Part shown: one piece after another, positions 1 to 9,345 of the stretch
Numbering within the stretch: the stretch's first letter is position 1
How the letters are laid out: the number at the start of each line of letters is the position of its first letter
Source: Capronia americana
Taxonomy: Eukaryota; Ascomycota; Eurotiomycetes; Chaetothyriales; Herpotrichiellaceae
Direction of reading: 5' to 3'
Length of the DNA: 64,000 bases
Assembly (NCBI GenBank): GCA_016110215.1
Contig: JADWQD010000015.1
Coordinates: forward strand, 682,001 to 746,000
Program-made: the position numbers and the translations under genes
The notes under the pieces: model-generated
The model's input: only the letters and a program-made list of their open reading frames with translations
Database searches by the model: none
Told to the model about the DNA's origin: nothing

Positions 1-1129
1 AACTCCAACATCATGCTGTTCTGTGGTTTGGCGTGCTATGCGTTGGAGGTTGAACTATCGGCTTCAGATCGAACGATGCTCAGCCTGATGGAGACGAAAC
101 CGCTGCGGAGACAGACCCGAGCAAGGACAGGTCAGCAACCGTGGATGCTGTATCGAAACTCGACCTTTGGCCCCGGTTCCAACGACGCCCAGTCTATCCA
201 GGACCGTCAGCCTCCTGAGAGTAGATTTCGGGGATGCCACAGCGGTGTAGGGCGACGTGAATCTGCGATATCGATGAAGGTTCTCTCCTCCGAAGCCAAC
301 GCCAGTGACATCACATTGCAGCACGATTTGTCCTTGGCGTCGACAAGGACAGAAGGATCTAGACATGGTCCAATTGTGCTATGCAGGGGCCTATCTTGGA
401 GCTCCCACCCCGCCAAATTCGCTCCAGCCTGCTGTAAAGGCTAAGGCACTGGGCGTTCGAGTCCAAAGGTGCTCTTGCAGACACGAGATCAAACACGCGG
501 GTCCTGCATGTACAGAATGTACTCAAGTTGACAGCACCCGAGCTCGTATCATACGTATGCGGCGACGACCTGCGAGACAGTTTTGGTTGAAGGGTTATAT
601 TCCTGCTTGTGGGAGCTGACTTGTCTGGCTTGCACAGGGTTCCTGTCGGGAACATGAAATCTGAGATCTGAAACTTCAAGACCTAGCCTCGTGGTAGGGA
701 CTTGGATTCAGGCGGAACTCCGTACTGCTGGATACAGTAGGCTAACCAGGCGCTGGTGGTCACTTGTTTGTCCTGCCCTGCCTTACCCCGTCTTGTGCCC
801 TTTCTTTGAGCCGGGCCCTTGTCTTAGACAGGTGTTGTGTTGCGAGTTTGGTATTTCTTTCATCAGGTAAGACATGTAATTAAAGAACGGCAGGCAGCTG
901 TGTTTGAGGAGACCAAACCCTGCAATGAAAATGTACCGGCAGGGGAGTTTGCTATTCCGGTTCGTAAACACATCTAGCATATAACTGCCGTCCTGCTCAG
1001 GTTCAACTACATGCTCTTCCCTCTCCATTCTTGCAATTCCATCTTCAATCGCAGGAAACCAATCTGAAGTGTCACCAGTGCCTGACAATCAGTTCGAGTA
1101 CCAACACTAATACTTTGTCAAGCTCCAAC
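1..1129. other. intergenic, no supported gene
   Basis: Short open frames occur on both strands, but none has a recognisable domain, a plausible splice pattern or a family-like composition. A minus-strand frame at 783-1088 looks slightly protein-like, yet its start lies only 41 bp from the start of the next gene on the other strand, so I do not call it. A CTCCGTA heptamer core, also seen in other long spacers of this window, lies near position 718. Confidence 0.5.
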
Positions 1130-1754
1130 ATGAGTTCTAATACCAATGCTCCCTCAAGCTCCGGGCTCCTGGGCGACCATGCACACAATACGCCTAACCA
1201 GCAGGATCGAGATCAAGATCAACATGGCAAGGTGAGCGTCTCGAAGCATAAACCCCCCTCCCGTTCAACACTAACGCAAGCAGAAGGACCCCGTAGAAAG
1301 ATCCACCCGCCCATCCGTACAACCCACAGTCTCCCACGCTGCTGAAATCAAACTGCACGTCGAGGTAACCATCCTAAGAGCCAGGTATGACTGCTGCAGC
1401 ACTAGACTGTCCGCATTCCGAGGCCAATGGGAGGATCTTTCCGCACAGGTGACACAACCGGGGCGCTCACCAACAGGCAACCAACTGATGGAGACCATGA
1501 CGGCGCTGTTGGCCGCGAATCGCCAGCTTGTCGCCGACTTCATGACGCTCAAAGGTGATGCTGAGGTCCTGCTTGCCAAGTTGGAAACTGGGTATGGAAG
1601 GGCACGGAAGCCCGCTTGGTACGACGAAGCAGTGGTTGCATTGCAGCGTGCTGTCAATGTGCGTGAGATGTGTGGACTGTTGGAGCTGGTGAATCTTGTG
1701 ACGGCGGGGCCACTGCAGACGTCGGTGAGGAAAGTGTATGGGCTGGGGGGTTGA
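1130..1754 (+). CDS. small hypothetical protein, 190 aa, two exons
   Basis: The model has exons 1130-1231 and 1284-1754, with a 52-bp phase-0 intron (GTGAGC donor, CTAAC branch at 1271-1275, CAG acceptor). Exon 1 is exactly 34 codons and encodes a Ser/Asn/Gln-rich, disordered N-terminus starting MSSNTNAPSSSG. Exon 2 stays open for 156 codons and encodes a mainly helical region with hydrophobic/charged periodicity (LLAANRQLVADF, VVALQRAVNVREM). I recognise no domain. The next gene downstream has the same exon-1 length and intron phase, so the two may be diverged tandem copies. The start was chosen because it gives the shared 34-codon exon; an in-frame ATG at 1031 would lengthen the N-terminus by 33 residues. 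Confidence 0.55.
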
Positions 1755-2248
1755 ATGAGTTGTGACTTGCTGAGAAGTAGATGAGGCTGGAAGCGGGTGA
1801 CAGGCACATATCGTGGTGGGTGTATCGGTGGTGACAGTGAAGACCGGTGAAGCTGCTCGTCAGAGGGGAGGTGTGCAGGGTTTGATGGCTGCGAGGGCAA
1901 CTGTCCAGTTCGAGGTATTGCGTTCAGCGCTTCAGGATTGCCTCTTTCATGCTTCCTCTCACAAAGGCATTCGCTCCTGCTTCAATGCCAACGACGTCCT
2001 CAGCATAGACTGCGGCAGGCGTCTCCCAGGGGTTCATCGAAAGGCCTCTGCACTTCTGGCAATCCCATAATCTTTGTCTCTTTCACAAGCGCATCTCTGT
2101 CTTGGGCAGTGAACAAATGTATCGGTGCATTTCCTCGCATCTTGTTCCTACCGCATCTGTTACTTTCTTCTGGTCCGTTGTAGAATTCTTCACCCCTCCA
2201 GACTCTCGACGCCGTTGGCCTTCTTCTTCAACCTTTCCATGCGTGACG
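1755..2248. other. intergenic spacer between the two tandem small genes
   Basis: This 494-bp spacer has no convincing coding content. It must hold the 3' end of the first small gene and the promoter of the second. I see no clear TATA box or repeat. Confidence 0.4.
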
Positions 2249-2948
2249 ATGGGCTCGAATGTCAGCGCCACCGAAAATGGTTGCTCTTCCATAGACCCTC
2301 CACCTATACCGGCCACACTCAGAGATGAACAGGCAGAAGGCAAGAGAGTGGTAAGTGCAACGCACAAGCATGTCATTGGATTTGGCTGAACTGATGTACT
2401 GTTTCCAGGGCGACGATGAATCAACCTCGACGTCTACCCGGCTCGCGGTTCTGGTGGGCAACGCAGCTTGGCTACAGAGGACGGCGGGTGAACTGCAACA
2501 ATCCTGTGTCAAACTCGAAAACCACGCAGCGACCTTAAAATCCAAGGCAGACGAGCTTGCGAGGTTCCCCGGCGTCACGTCCTTGATACTAGACATGATG
2601 GAAGAGACCATGGATGACATCCAGAGTGAGCACATGGGGTGGACGGGAGATTTGGAAATTCTCATTGCATCGGCAAATTGGTTTCAGAACGCGGTCAAGC
2701 TGGTATCGATGCCCGAAGGCGACGTCAGCGCAGAACAGGCGGCGATCGATGCGGTGCAAGAAGCGCTGGCAGCATACCGAAGGAGTGTCCAAGTTACGGC
2801 TCAATCATACAGGGCAGCGGTCCATAAGGTCTCAGAACACAGACGGTGGCGGGAACTTAAACATGAGCAGCTGATGCTGCAGAGACAAGCGAACGAGTCC
2901 TATTGGGAGCGTTTGGGGAGAGTCTTGTTTGGGAATCTGACGGTATAG
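2249..2948 (+). CDS. small hypothetical helical protein, 213 aa, two exons
   Basis: Exons are 2249-2350 and 2409-2948, separated by a 58-bp phase-0 intron (GTAAGT donor, CTGAAC/CTGATG-type branch, TTTCCAG acceptor). Exon 1 is 34 codons of polar, Pro-rich sequence beginning MGSNVSATENG. Exon 2 encodes 179 residues rich in Ala, Glu, Gln and Leu that read as long amphipathic helices, including a probable coiled-coil stretch (WLQRTAGELQQSC, NHAATLKSKADEL) and a conserved-looking Trp/Arg-rich end. No signal peptide or membrane segment is visible and I do not recognise a family. The same 34-codon first exon and intron phase as its upstream neighbour suggest an old tandem duplication, although the two proteins share little direct sequence. 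Confidence 0.6.
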
Positions 2949-3095
2949 ACCAGGTGGGTGCCCTGAGGCAGCAGCAGGAGCAATTCCGGATGAAAGCTTG
3001 AATAGCGGTGCAAAGCCGGAATGATTTGGGCCCCAGCGAGGGTACCGCCATGACTTGTGGTGTATCAACAGCATTAATGAACAAAGGCCTCCCGC

Positions 3096-4676
3096 TCATT
3101 GCCACACCAGGTCTATCCGTTCTCCGATGACTTTGCTGTTGAACCACTCGAGAATCTCAATCTCAGACTTCGGAGCCGTTGCCCCTTCTAGTATGTCAGC
3201 TTCGACGACTCTGGCGACCGCACAGTACAACTCCACCGTCGCCAGGTTCCTGGCAATGCACTGTCGACTGCCGAGACCGAAGGGAATGGCGTCCCGCATC
3301 ATTTCTTCAGAGGGATCAATCCACCTCTCAGGCTTGAAGGCGTGAGGGTCGGGAAATACTTCGGGATTCAGATGCAGAGAATATGGCGTGCAGCTGACTT
3401 CCGTCCCACCGGGGAAATGGGTGTCTTTAAACGTCCAACCTCCAGGGGGCACGATGCGAGGGAGGCGTGATGGGTTGGCCATGGACAGGCGCAGGCCCTC
3501 CTTCACGACCCCGCGCAGGTACGGCATAGTCTGGACCTCGTCGAAGCCCAGGTTGCTGCCCAAGACTTCTTCCCTGGCTTTCCTGTAGCATTCGGGATGT
3601 TTCGCGAGCATGAATAGGATGGTGGCCAGATTCATCCCCGTGCTGTCCGAGCCTGCGAAGATGAGGTCCTTGCATTGAGCCCGCGTCTCGGAGGGCGTGA
3701 AGCCCGCTTGGAGAAGACGAGCGGGATACGAGGTCAATGGATGGTCAGGGGCGGCGGAAGGCGTCTTCTCATCCGATTGCGCGGCGTTGGCCTTGATACT
3801 GGCTTCCGCGTCCTTCACTACTCCGGCCACAAAGTCGTCCACTCGCGCCAGACTGTGCGTCACCTCCTCGTCGGTGTTCCACCAGGCGTCCCACGACTCG
3901 ACGAGTTTGAATGCCCAGCTCGGAAGGTACCAGAAGCGGCCGACCGCGACGAAGGTGTCGACCATGCCGGCCGCGCTCATTGGCTCGGCCAACTCTTTGC
4001 GAACGGCGATGGTCTCGTCCTTCTTCTGGTCCGAGTCCTCGCTTAGGGCTTCGTAGCTCTTGCCGAGAAGGTACGACGAGACAGCATCAACGGCCAAGCC
4101 TCTCGCCAGGTTGAGAACATTCAACGGAGCGCCTCCCCGTGCTTGGCTCGATTTCTTGCCCCCAGCCAGCCGGGCCACAAACTTGTCCACGCATTGGTAT
4201 ATGATGTCTTGGCCCTGTCTGAGATTCGAGGTGGAGAACAGCACCGCCACGGCCTTTGCGCGAGGGGCTCGCGTTGAGGGATCCGTTTCCGAGAATATCG
4301 AGTTGTGCAGATGCGCGCCATCGGGGAGAGCGAAGTTCTCGTAGAACTTGGACTTTGCGAACCCGCCCCGTTCGGTGTAAATGGTGGCTAGTGCTGCGCC
4401 ATCGGAGATGTCGACGCTGTTTGGCCCATTACGGACGATCGTGCCGTATTTCTTATGCAGGGATTCGACCACCGAGGCTTCGTCGCCGATCCACGCGTGG
4501 TACGTGAGCCATAGTGACGTGAGTCGAGGGAGAAGCGGACCAGGTATATGGGACAGTGGGTGGAAGAGGGAGATGCGGTACAATGAGCGCAGCACGAGGA
4601 GGACGACGGGGAGAAGGAAGACGGTCAAGATCGGGTGCGCGACCACCGGCGACAGCAAGATGTCGAGCAGGGCCAT
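3096..4676 (-). CDS. cytochrome P450 monooxygenase, 526 aa
   Basis: This intronless gene encodes a complete microsomal P450. An N-terminal hydrophobic anchor (residues about 13-33) is followed by a Pro-rich hinge (HIPGPLLPRL). The I-helix oxygen-binding motif reads FAGSDSTGMN, the K-helix ExxR is EGLR, the PERW motif is present (KPERWIDP), and the heme-ligand loop is FGLGSRQCIA with Cys473 as the predicted thiolate ligand. The residue two after Cys is Ala where Gly is commonest, a variant known in other fungal P450s. Length and motif order are normal for a class II, ER-bound fungal enzyme using NADPH-P450 reductase. The substrate cannot be read from sequence. The gene diverges from the carbamoylase-like gene across a 553-bp shared region, which suggests, but does not prove, co-regulation. 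Confidence 0.93.
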   Translation of the reverse strand: MALLDILLSPVVAHPILTVFLLPVVLLVLRSLYRISLFHPLSHIPGPLLPRLTSLWLTYHAWIGDEASVVESLHKKYGTIVRNGPNSVDISDGAALATIYTERGGFAKSKFYENFALPDGAHLHNSIFSETDPSTRAPRAKAVAVLFSTSNLRQGQDIIYQCVDKFVARLAGGKKSSQARGGAPLNVLNLARGLAVDAVSSYLLGKSYEALSEDSDQKKDETIAVRKELAEPMSAAGMVDTFVAVGRFWYLPSWAFKLVESWDAWWNTDEEVTHSLARVDDFVAGVVKDAEASIKANAAQSDEKTPSAAPDHPLTSYPARLLQAGFTPSETRAQCKDLIFAGSDSTGMNLATILFMLAKHPECYRKAREEVLGSNLGFDEVQTMPYLRGVVKEGLRLSMANPSRLPRIVPPGGWTFKDTHFPGGTEVSCTPYSLHLNPEVFPDPHAFKPERWIDPSEEMMRDAIPFGLGSRQCIARNLATVELYCAVARVVEADILEGATAPKSEIEILEWFNSKVIGERIDLVWQ

Positions 4677-5229
4677 CTGTCAACACACTTGAGAGACACA
4701 AAGAGAATTCAGATCGAATTCGGATTTACCGTGTGGTATCTCTAACCCGGATCAAGAACGGGAAAGCAAACAAAAGGCGGCCTATTTCTACGCACCGATT
4801 TTGAGTCATGTTCGACAATTTGAGGTTCTCCATGAACATGTGAATGCGCAAACCTTCACCAGGTTCTCCAGGCGGCGCTGATGCCCGCAGTGGTGGACAA
4901 GGTTTGTGAGAATTGCGAGGCGTTGATGTCCTTCCAAACCCACTTGCTTCGGATAACAGCGATGTGTGCCCCGTGCACAGGCGTTGATAACGGACTGATC
5001 GGGCAGGACAGCGGCCAGGACGGCGGCCAGGACGGTTCGGGGACTTGACGGTAGGTGGAACGTATATCGAGAAAGTATTTGAAGGTGTGCGGCATGATCA
5101 TGGAGATCTGAGTCGTGTCCAATTCGACAATCTTCACAATCGCTCAACGCCGGCATTCAGTTCTCCAGGGACCGACTTCCAGCCACTTGATCGTCTTCAA
5201 CTGTTGACATTTCGGAGCCTTGAACAGCC
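4677..5229. promoter_or_regulatory. shared divergent promoter (P450 / amidohydrolase) with CGG-N5-CCG site
   Basis: This 553-bp region separates two divergently transcribed metabolic genes. An inverted CGG pair with a 5-nt spacer (CGGATTTACCG) lies at 4721-4731, the form commonly bound by Zn2Cys6 regulator dimers, overlapping a CGAATTCG palindrome at 4715-4722. A short direct repeat of CGGCCAGGA units lies near 5010-5037. Function is inferred from position and motif shape only. Confidence 0.3.
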
Positions 5230-6348
5230 ATGGGATCAATCCAGGAGCCGAGTGCAGGCCACACAGGAGAGTCGGATCGCAAGATCATCGTTGCAGGAGC
5301 CCAGTTGGGACCGATCGATGTCGACACTCCCCGGTCGGAGGGAATCAAGCGGATGCTCAAGTTAATGGACGATGCACATCAACAGGGTGCCAAGTTGATC
5401 GTGTATCCCGAGATCGCTCCCGTGACGTTCTTCCCTCGACACATCCTGGACGGGGATGAGCTAGAGCAATACTTCGAGAACGAGCAGGAGGTCGGCGGAG
5501 ACCCAACAAAGCTGGCCAACCTGAAGCCGCTCTTCGACAGAGCCAGGGAATACAAGATGGACATGTGTATCGGGTACGCCGAGCACGCACCTGAGTCTGG
5601 CGAAGGCGAACACGTCCATTACAACACGGCGGTCTACTACTCGGGGGCGGCAGATCAAGTCATCTCGAAATATCGCAAGGTTCACCTGCCCGGTACTTTT
5701 GAGCCGTATGAGCGCAAAGACGCAACGAACCAGCTGGAGAAGCGATACTTTCTGCCCGGCAACCTGGGCTTCCAGGCATTCCGAGCCCCAGGACTGGTCG
5801 CAGGCGCTGTCAGCAAGAAATCAGGCGCCAAGCCAAACGAGCCAGACACCCTCGGCAAGGGGGATCCGGTGATTGGAATGCTCATCTGCAACGACAGGCG
5901 GTGGCCCGAAGCGTGGAGACCGTACGGCCTGCAGGGTGCAGAGCTCGTCCTGTGCGGATACAACACCACGGCGTGGGCACCTGAACTCCTTGGGACGAGC
6001 AAGAAGATCTCGACCAAAGAGAAGGCCAAGGAAGAGGCTCTGTTCCACAACAAGTTGTGCGTCACGTACAACAGCTATGCCAACGCTTGCTTCAGCATCA
6101 ACGTCGCAAAGTGCGGCGTCGAGGACGGCAAGTATCCGTTGATAGGAGGCAGCTGTATCGTCGACTGCGACGGAGAGGTCATCGTGGAAGCGAAGACGGA
6201 GGAAGATGAGCTCATCGTCGCCGAGATTGACCTAGGCATGTGTCGCCGAGGCAAGGAGAAGGTCTTTGCGTTTGAGAAGCACCGCAGGACTGAACATTAC
6301 GGGCTCATCGCCGAACAAACGGGCGTGATCGAACCGGACTTACTATGA
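5230..6348 (+). CDS. carbon-nitrogen hydrolase, N-carbamoyl-D-amino acid hydrolase type, 372 aa
   Basis: The protein belongs to the nitrilase superfamily. The Glu-Lys-Cys triad is visible: Glu61 in LIVYPEIAP, Lys150 in SKYRKVHLPG, and the nucleophile Cys220 in IGMLICNDRRWPE. The CNDRRWPE...GAELVLCGYNT stretch is characteristic of D-carbamoylases, which hydrolyse N-carbamoyl-D-amino acids to the free D-amino acid, CO2 and ammonia. Compared with the bacterial enzyme (about 304 residues), this one has an N-terminal extension of about 15 residues and an insertion of roughly 20-25 residues just before the Cys loop (around 188-212). It is intronless, cytosolic by appearance, and starts in a good ATG context. 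A hydantoin-type racemase follows on the same strand, supporting a role with hydantoins or carbamoyl amino acids. A beta-ureidopropionase-like or other amidase role is the main alternative. Confidence 0.85.
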   Translation: MGSIQEPSAGHTGESDRKIIVAGAQLGPIDVDTPRSEGIKRMLKLMDDAHQQGAKLIVYPEIAPVTFFPRHILDGDELEQYFENEQEVGGDPTKLANLKPLFDRAREYKMDMCIGYAEHAPESGEGEHVHYNTAVYYSGAADQVISKYRKVHLPGTFEPYERKDATNQLEKRYFLPGNLGFQAFRAPGLVAGAVSKKSGAKPNEPDTLGKGDPVIGMLICNDRRWPEAWRPYGLQGAELVLCGYNTTAWAPELLGTSKKISTKEKAKEEALFHNKLCVTYNSYANACFSINVAKCGVEDGKYPLIGGSCIVDCDGEVIVEAKTEEDELIVAEIDLGMCRRGKEKVFAFEKHRRTEHYGLIAEQTGVIEPDLL

Positions 6349-6483
6349 GATCGGCCCCGCAGTGTGCCGTGTACAAGTATGCCTAAGTAGCACGGGGTAT
6401 GCAGCACAGGCAGAGATGCCGTCGTGATGCCGTCGTCGCCCATAAAGAATGTAGCAGTACTTACTGTGTACAACAGTGCCGCG

Positions 6484-6491
6484 TATAAATA
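6484..6491 (+). promoter_or_regulatory. TATA-like box
   Basis: A consensus TATAAATA followed by AGGGG. It lies 136 bp past the stop of the amidohydrolase gene, so it either starts a long-leader transcript of the racemase gene or a non-coding transcript. It is seen only as sequence; no transcription data are available. Confidence 0.3.
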
Positions 6492-6763
6492 GGGGACAGC
6501 ACCCCTCCTGCCCTCGGCGTTTCAAGCATGCCCGGAGCGAAGCCTGGGGGCGGAAGTTAGCTTCACCCTAAGCAAACCACGCCTTGCTCTTTGGGTGCCA
6601 TGCTCGCCCAAATATAGACCGCCAGCTCCGTAGTTTCACAGCAGCCCTAGCCCCATTCAGCCGAACTGAGATTGCCGGCCTGAGGCGCGACAAACAAACA
6701 CGGCACCTCACGCACGGCCTCCCCCCCAGGGTTGAAGATGGTCAAAGGATTCAATGTCAGCAT

Positions 6764-6790
6764 GGCATGGGCATGGGCATGGGCATGGGG
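6764..6790. repeat. GGGCAT hexamer tandem repeat, about 4 copies
   Basis: Direct inspection shows GGCATGGGCATGGGCATGGG and continuing to 6790, a short minisatellite in the non-coding spacer. Copy number probably varies between strains. Confidence 0.8.
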
Positions 6791-7311
6791 TGGATTGATC
6801 TGAGATCGATTACTTAGTACAGGATCGCTTCATCATCATGAACAAAAAGCCAAGTTAAACCTCTTGTTTACTTTTCTTTTTTAACATTTTTCTCGTGTAG
6901 CACACGTTATAGCCCACACACCCACAACAGGGACTGGACTAGGCACCGCCCTCAAGGCCTTTTGGGACGGCGGTCTTTTTCTGCTTCCGGTCTCGCAATC
7001 AAGGCTCTCTGATCCCGGGCAAAACGGCACTTTGTAGGCGTCATTATTGGTGCCCTAGCCGGTGCGTCGGAGAATAAAACAGGCTTGGGTCGTGGGTCAG
7101 ATACACAAACGCGACGCACGCCCAGCCCAGGCAGAACAGTGAAAGTCCACGAGGTGCCCGCCGCTGCGAGGGGGGGCCCAGAGCAAGGAGCAAGGTGCAA
7201 GGTGCAAGGCGAAACCTTCGCTTATTCCAAGCACCCTGATCCGTATCCGGTATCCGACAACCACGCTGGGCGGCGTCGAAATTTCAGCCGGAAAAAGCCA
7301 CCCAGGCAATA

Positions 7312-8835
7312 ATGGCATCACCACCTCCTGCCGCTGCTGCTGCAGCTGCTGGCGCCGCCGATTTGTCACGACAACAAACACACTCCCCTCCGTCCATCTT
7401 TCCAGGTCAACCTCAGTTTCAAGGCGGCGGCACTCATCCTCTGTCCCTTCGGCCCGGCGGATCTCGCTCTGCGTCTCCCCAACCGCAGGAAAATCTGTTC
7501 CTTTCCGAGTACGACCAGCTGGAGACCGATCCCGCCATGGCTGCTTATCAGCGCGTCGCGTCGGGCGCTGGCGGTGCTGGTGGAGGAGGTTTTGGAGGCC
7601 CTCTGCCCAGCCAGTCACCGCCGCCGGGTCAACAGCAGCAACAGCAGCAGCAGCAGCAAACAGGCAGTAATTATGGAGGTCGCTTTCCCAGCCAGTATTT
7701 CCCACCCCAGTCGCCGACCAACGAGCCGGGCAATCCAGCGGGGAATCCGTTCATCGACGTGCCAGGCGGCTCGCGCTCGCGAAGCAGCACCATCGGCCAG
7801 AATTACCCCATCGCCGTGGTGCCGCCGATGCCGTCGACGACCTCACCGCCGACGCAAGGCATTCAGCCTCTCTTCGCCCAACATTCAGGCCACGCGGGGG
7901 GCTCGTCGCGGCCCGTCTCTAGAGGCGCCGGCGCCGGCGGCCCTGGTCCCGGCTCTGGTGCCATGCCGTCGATGCCCACGGCAAACGGCGGGCCCAGCAC
8001 GCGGCCCACGAGCGCCAAATCGCCCTTTTCGACTCCGATCACGTCGCCGCCGCGCAATCGGCCGCACCAAGTGCTGCTGATCAACCCGAACTCGACGCGC
8101 TCCATGACCGAAGCGATGCTGCACTCCTTACGGCCTAACGTGCCCCCCAACGTGGAACTGACGGGTTACACGGCGCCGTACCCGGCGCCCACGGCGATCG
8201 AGTCGACGACGGACGCGATCATGTCGACGGAGGCGGTGCTGCGCGACCTGGCCAAGCACGCAGCGCCCAACGGCGAGACGGTGCAGAACTACGACGGCAT
8301 GATCGTGGCGTGCTTCTCGCGGCACCCGCTGATCGACGCGCTGCGCGAGTCCTACGACGTGCCCGTCATCGGCATCATGGAGGCCAGCGTGTACGTGGCG
8401 CGCATGCTGGGCGGGCGGTTCGGCATCGTCGCCACCGCCCAGCGCAGCCGCATCAAGCAGGACGACGACATCGCTGCCTACGGCATGACCCACTTCTACG
8501 TCGGCTCTGAGGCCACCCACCTCGGCGTGCTCGAGCTGGACTCCCGCCCTAAGGAGGAGGTCGCCAAGCGCGTCGCCCACTGCGCCCGCGCCCTCGTCAT
8601 GAAGGGCGCGGATACCATCTTGCTCGGCTGTGCGGGCATGACGGACATGATCCGCGCGGCCAAGGACGCCGTGCGCGACGAGGACGGCCGCCGCACCGTC
8701 AACGTCGTCGATAGTGTCGAGGCCGGCGTCATGATGATGAACAGTCTGATCGGCATGGGCATTCCCACCAGTAAGAAGGGCCTGTATAAGGGGGAGAAGG
8801 AGGCGAGGCGGACGAGGGGCCAGAATTGGTTGTGA
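7312..8835 (+). CDS. Asp/Glu/hydantoin racemase-family protein with long disordered N-terminus, 507 aa
   Basis: The C-terminal half (residues about 250-490) is a complete Asp/Glu/hydantoin racemase domain. It opens with HQVLLINPNSTRS, has the two catalytic cysteines at Cys334 (VACFSRHP) and Cys440 (LLGCAGM), and the EASVYVARMLGGRFGIV segment typical of hydantoin racemase and the yeast DCG1 family. Such enzymes racemise 5-substituted hydantoins or amino acids without a cofactor and are usually 230-250 residues long. Here about 250 residues precede the domain: an Ala-rich start, Gly-rich runs, ten consecutive Gln (codons near 7630-7660) and many Ser/Pro, with no predicted fold. The frame is unbroken, so the extension is part of the model, but an internal start near the domain (for example the Met of MPSMPTANGG) cannot be excluded. 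Lying downstream of a D-carbamoylase-type gene makes a joint role in hydantoin or D-amino acid metabolism likely. Confidence 0.88.
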   Translation: MASPPPAAAAAAAGAADLSRQQTHSPPSIFPGQPQFQGGGTHPLSLRPGGSRSASPQPQENLFLSEYDQLETDPAMAAYQRVASGAGGAGGGGFGGPLPSQSPPPGQQQQQQQQQQTGSNYGGRFPSQYFPPQSPTNEPGNPAGNPFIDVPGGSRSRSSTIGQNYPIAVVPPMPSTTSPPTQGIQPLFAQHSGHAGGSSRPVSRGAGAGGPGPGSGAMPSMPTANGGPSTRPTSAKSPFSTPITSPPRNRPHQVLLINPNSTRSMTEAMLHSLRPNVPPNVELTGYTAPYPAPTAIESTTDAIMSTEAVLRDLAKHAAPNGETVQNYDGMIVACFSRHPLIDALRESYDVPVIGIMEASVYVARMLGGRFGIVATAQRSRIKQDDDIAAYGMTHFYVGSEATHLGVLELDSRPKEEVAKRVAHCARALVMKGADTILLGCAGMTDMIRAAKDAVRDEDGRRTVNVVDSVEAGVMMMNSLIGMGIPTSKKGLYKGEKEARRTRGQNWL

Positions 8836-9345
8836 TGTCACGGGCTTGTTCGCGTTCAGGTTCAGGTTCCGGTTCAGGACGAGGACAGGGCGCTCAGACG
8901 AGGCAAGCTGGAGTTTTGGTTCTTGTTTCTCCTTGACGTTGAGAGGATCGGGCGAATGTGGTGGGATGTGAGTGGACGATATAGTAGGATTCGACGGCAG
9001 AACTGAACTGTGGGAATGATTAGATCCTTGATGTGCACTGTCGGGGTTAGGTGAGTCGATCCTGAGACTGTCCAGGTTCGCTTGCACAGTGGATCATGTT
9101 TGCGCACACGCTTTACCTTATGGTAACGCTCCAGGGGCTTACAATGACCTTGGTCAACGAAGCGGTGGGCATGATTCACGAGGTTTGGATCTCGGGAGGA
9201 GAAAGGATTGAAAGATTTGAAATTCATCTGAGATTCAGCTGGAGTTGTATGATGCGTCTGAAGCAGACAGCGCGGAAACACTCCTCCTTCATCATTCTTC
9301 TTTATCAGACCATCGTCGCCCTGTGCCGATGCTGATCGGCTCGCT
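8836..9345. other. convergent intergenic region
   Basis: This 510-bp stretch lies between convergent stops. It begins with an imperfect GTTCAG/GGTTCAG direct repeat (about 8849-8878) and holds no gene I can support. It presumably contains the 3' ends of both neighbours. Confidence 0.5.

Larger units (their letters stand above)
6349..7311. other. intergenic between amidohydrolase and racemase genes
   Basis: This 963-bp spacer has no supportable coding frame. It contains a strong TATA-like sequence (TATAAATA, 6484-6491) on the plus strand, about 820 bp before the next ATG, and a GGGCAT hexamer tandem array at 6764-6790. The 150 bp before the racemase start are open in several frames, but no better start is evident. 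Confidence 0.4.

Noticed and set aside
430..480. GTTCGAGTCC resembling a tRNA B box
   Set aside because: No A box or cloverleaf can be drawn upstream, so no tRNA is called.
783..1088. Minus-strand 101-codon frame with a protein-like composition
   Set aside because: Its start lies 41 bp from the opposite-strand gene, no domain or splice partner was found, and the composition alone is weak evidence.
3240..3290. P450 heme loop with Ala instead of Gly after the Cys-Ile pair
   Set aside because: An unusual-looking variant, but CIARNLA-type loops are known among fungal P450s, so it is not evidence of inactivity.
4060..4344. Plus-strand frames inside the P450 gene
   Set aside because: Antisense shadows of a clear P450 coding sequence.
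8128..9087. 319-codon minus-strand frame opposite the racemase
   Set aside because: It overlaps the strongly conserved racemase domain and its sequence is the His/Asp/Val-rich pattern of a GC-rich antisense frame.
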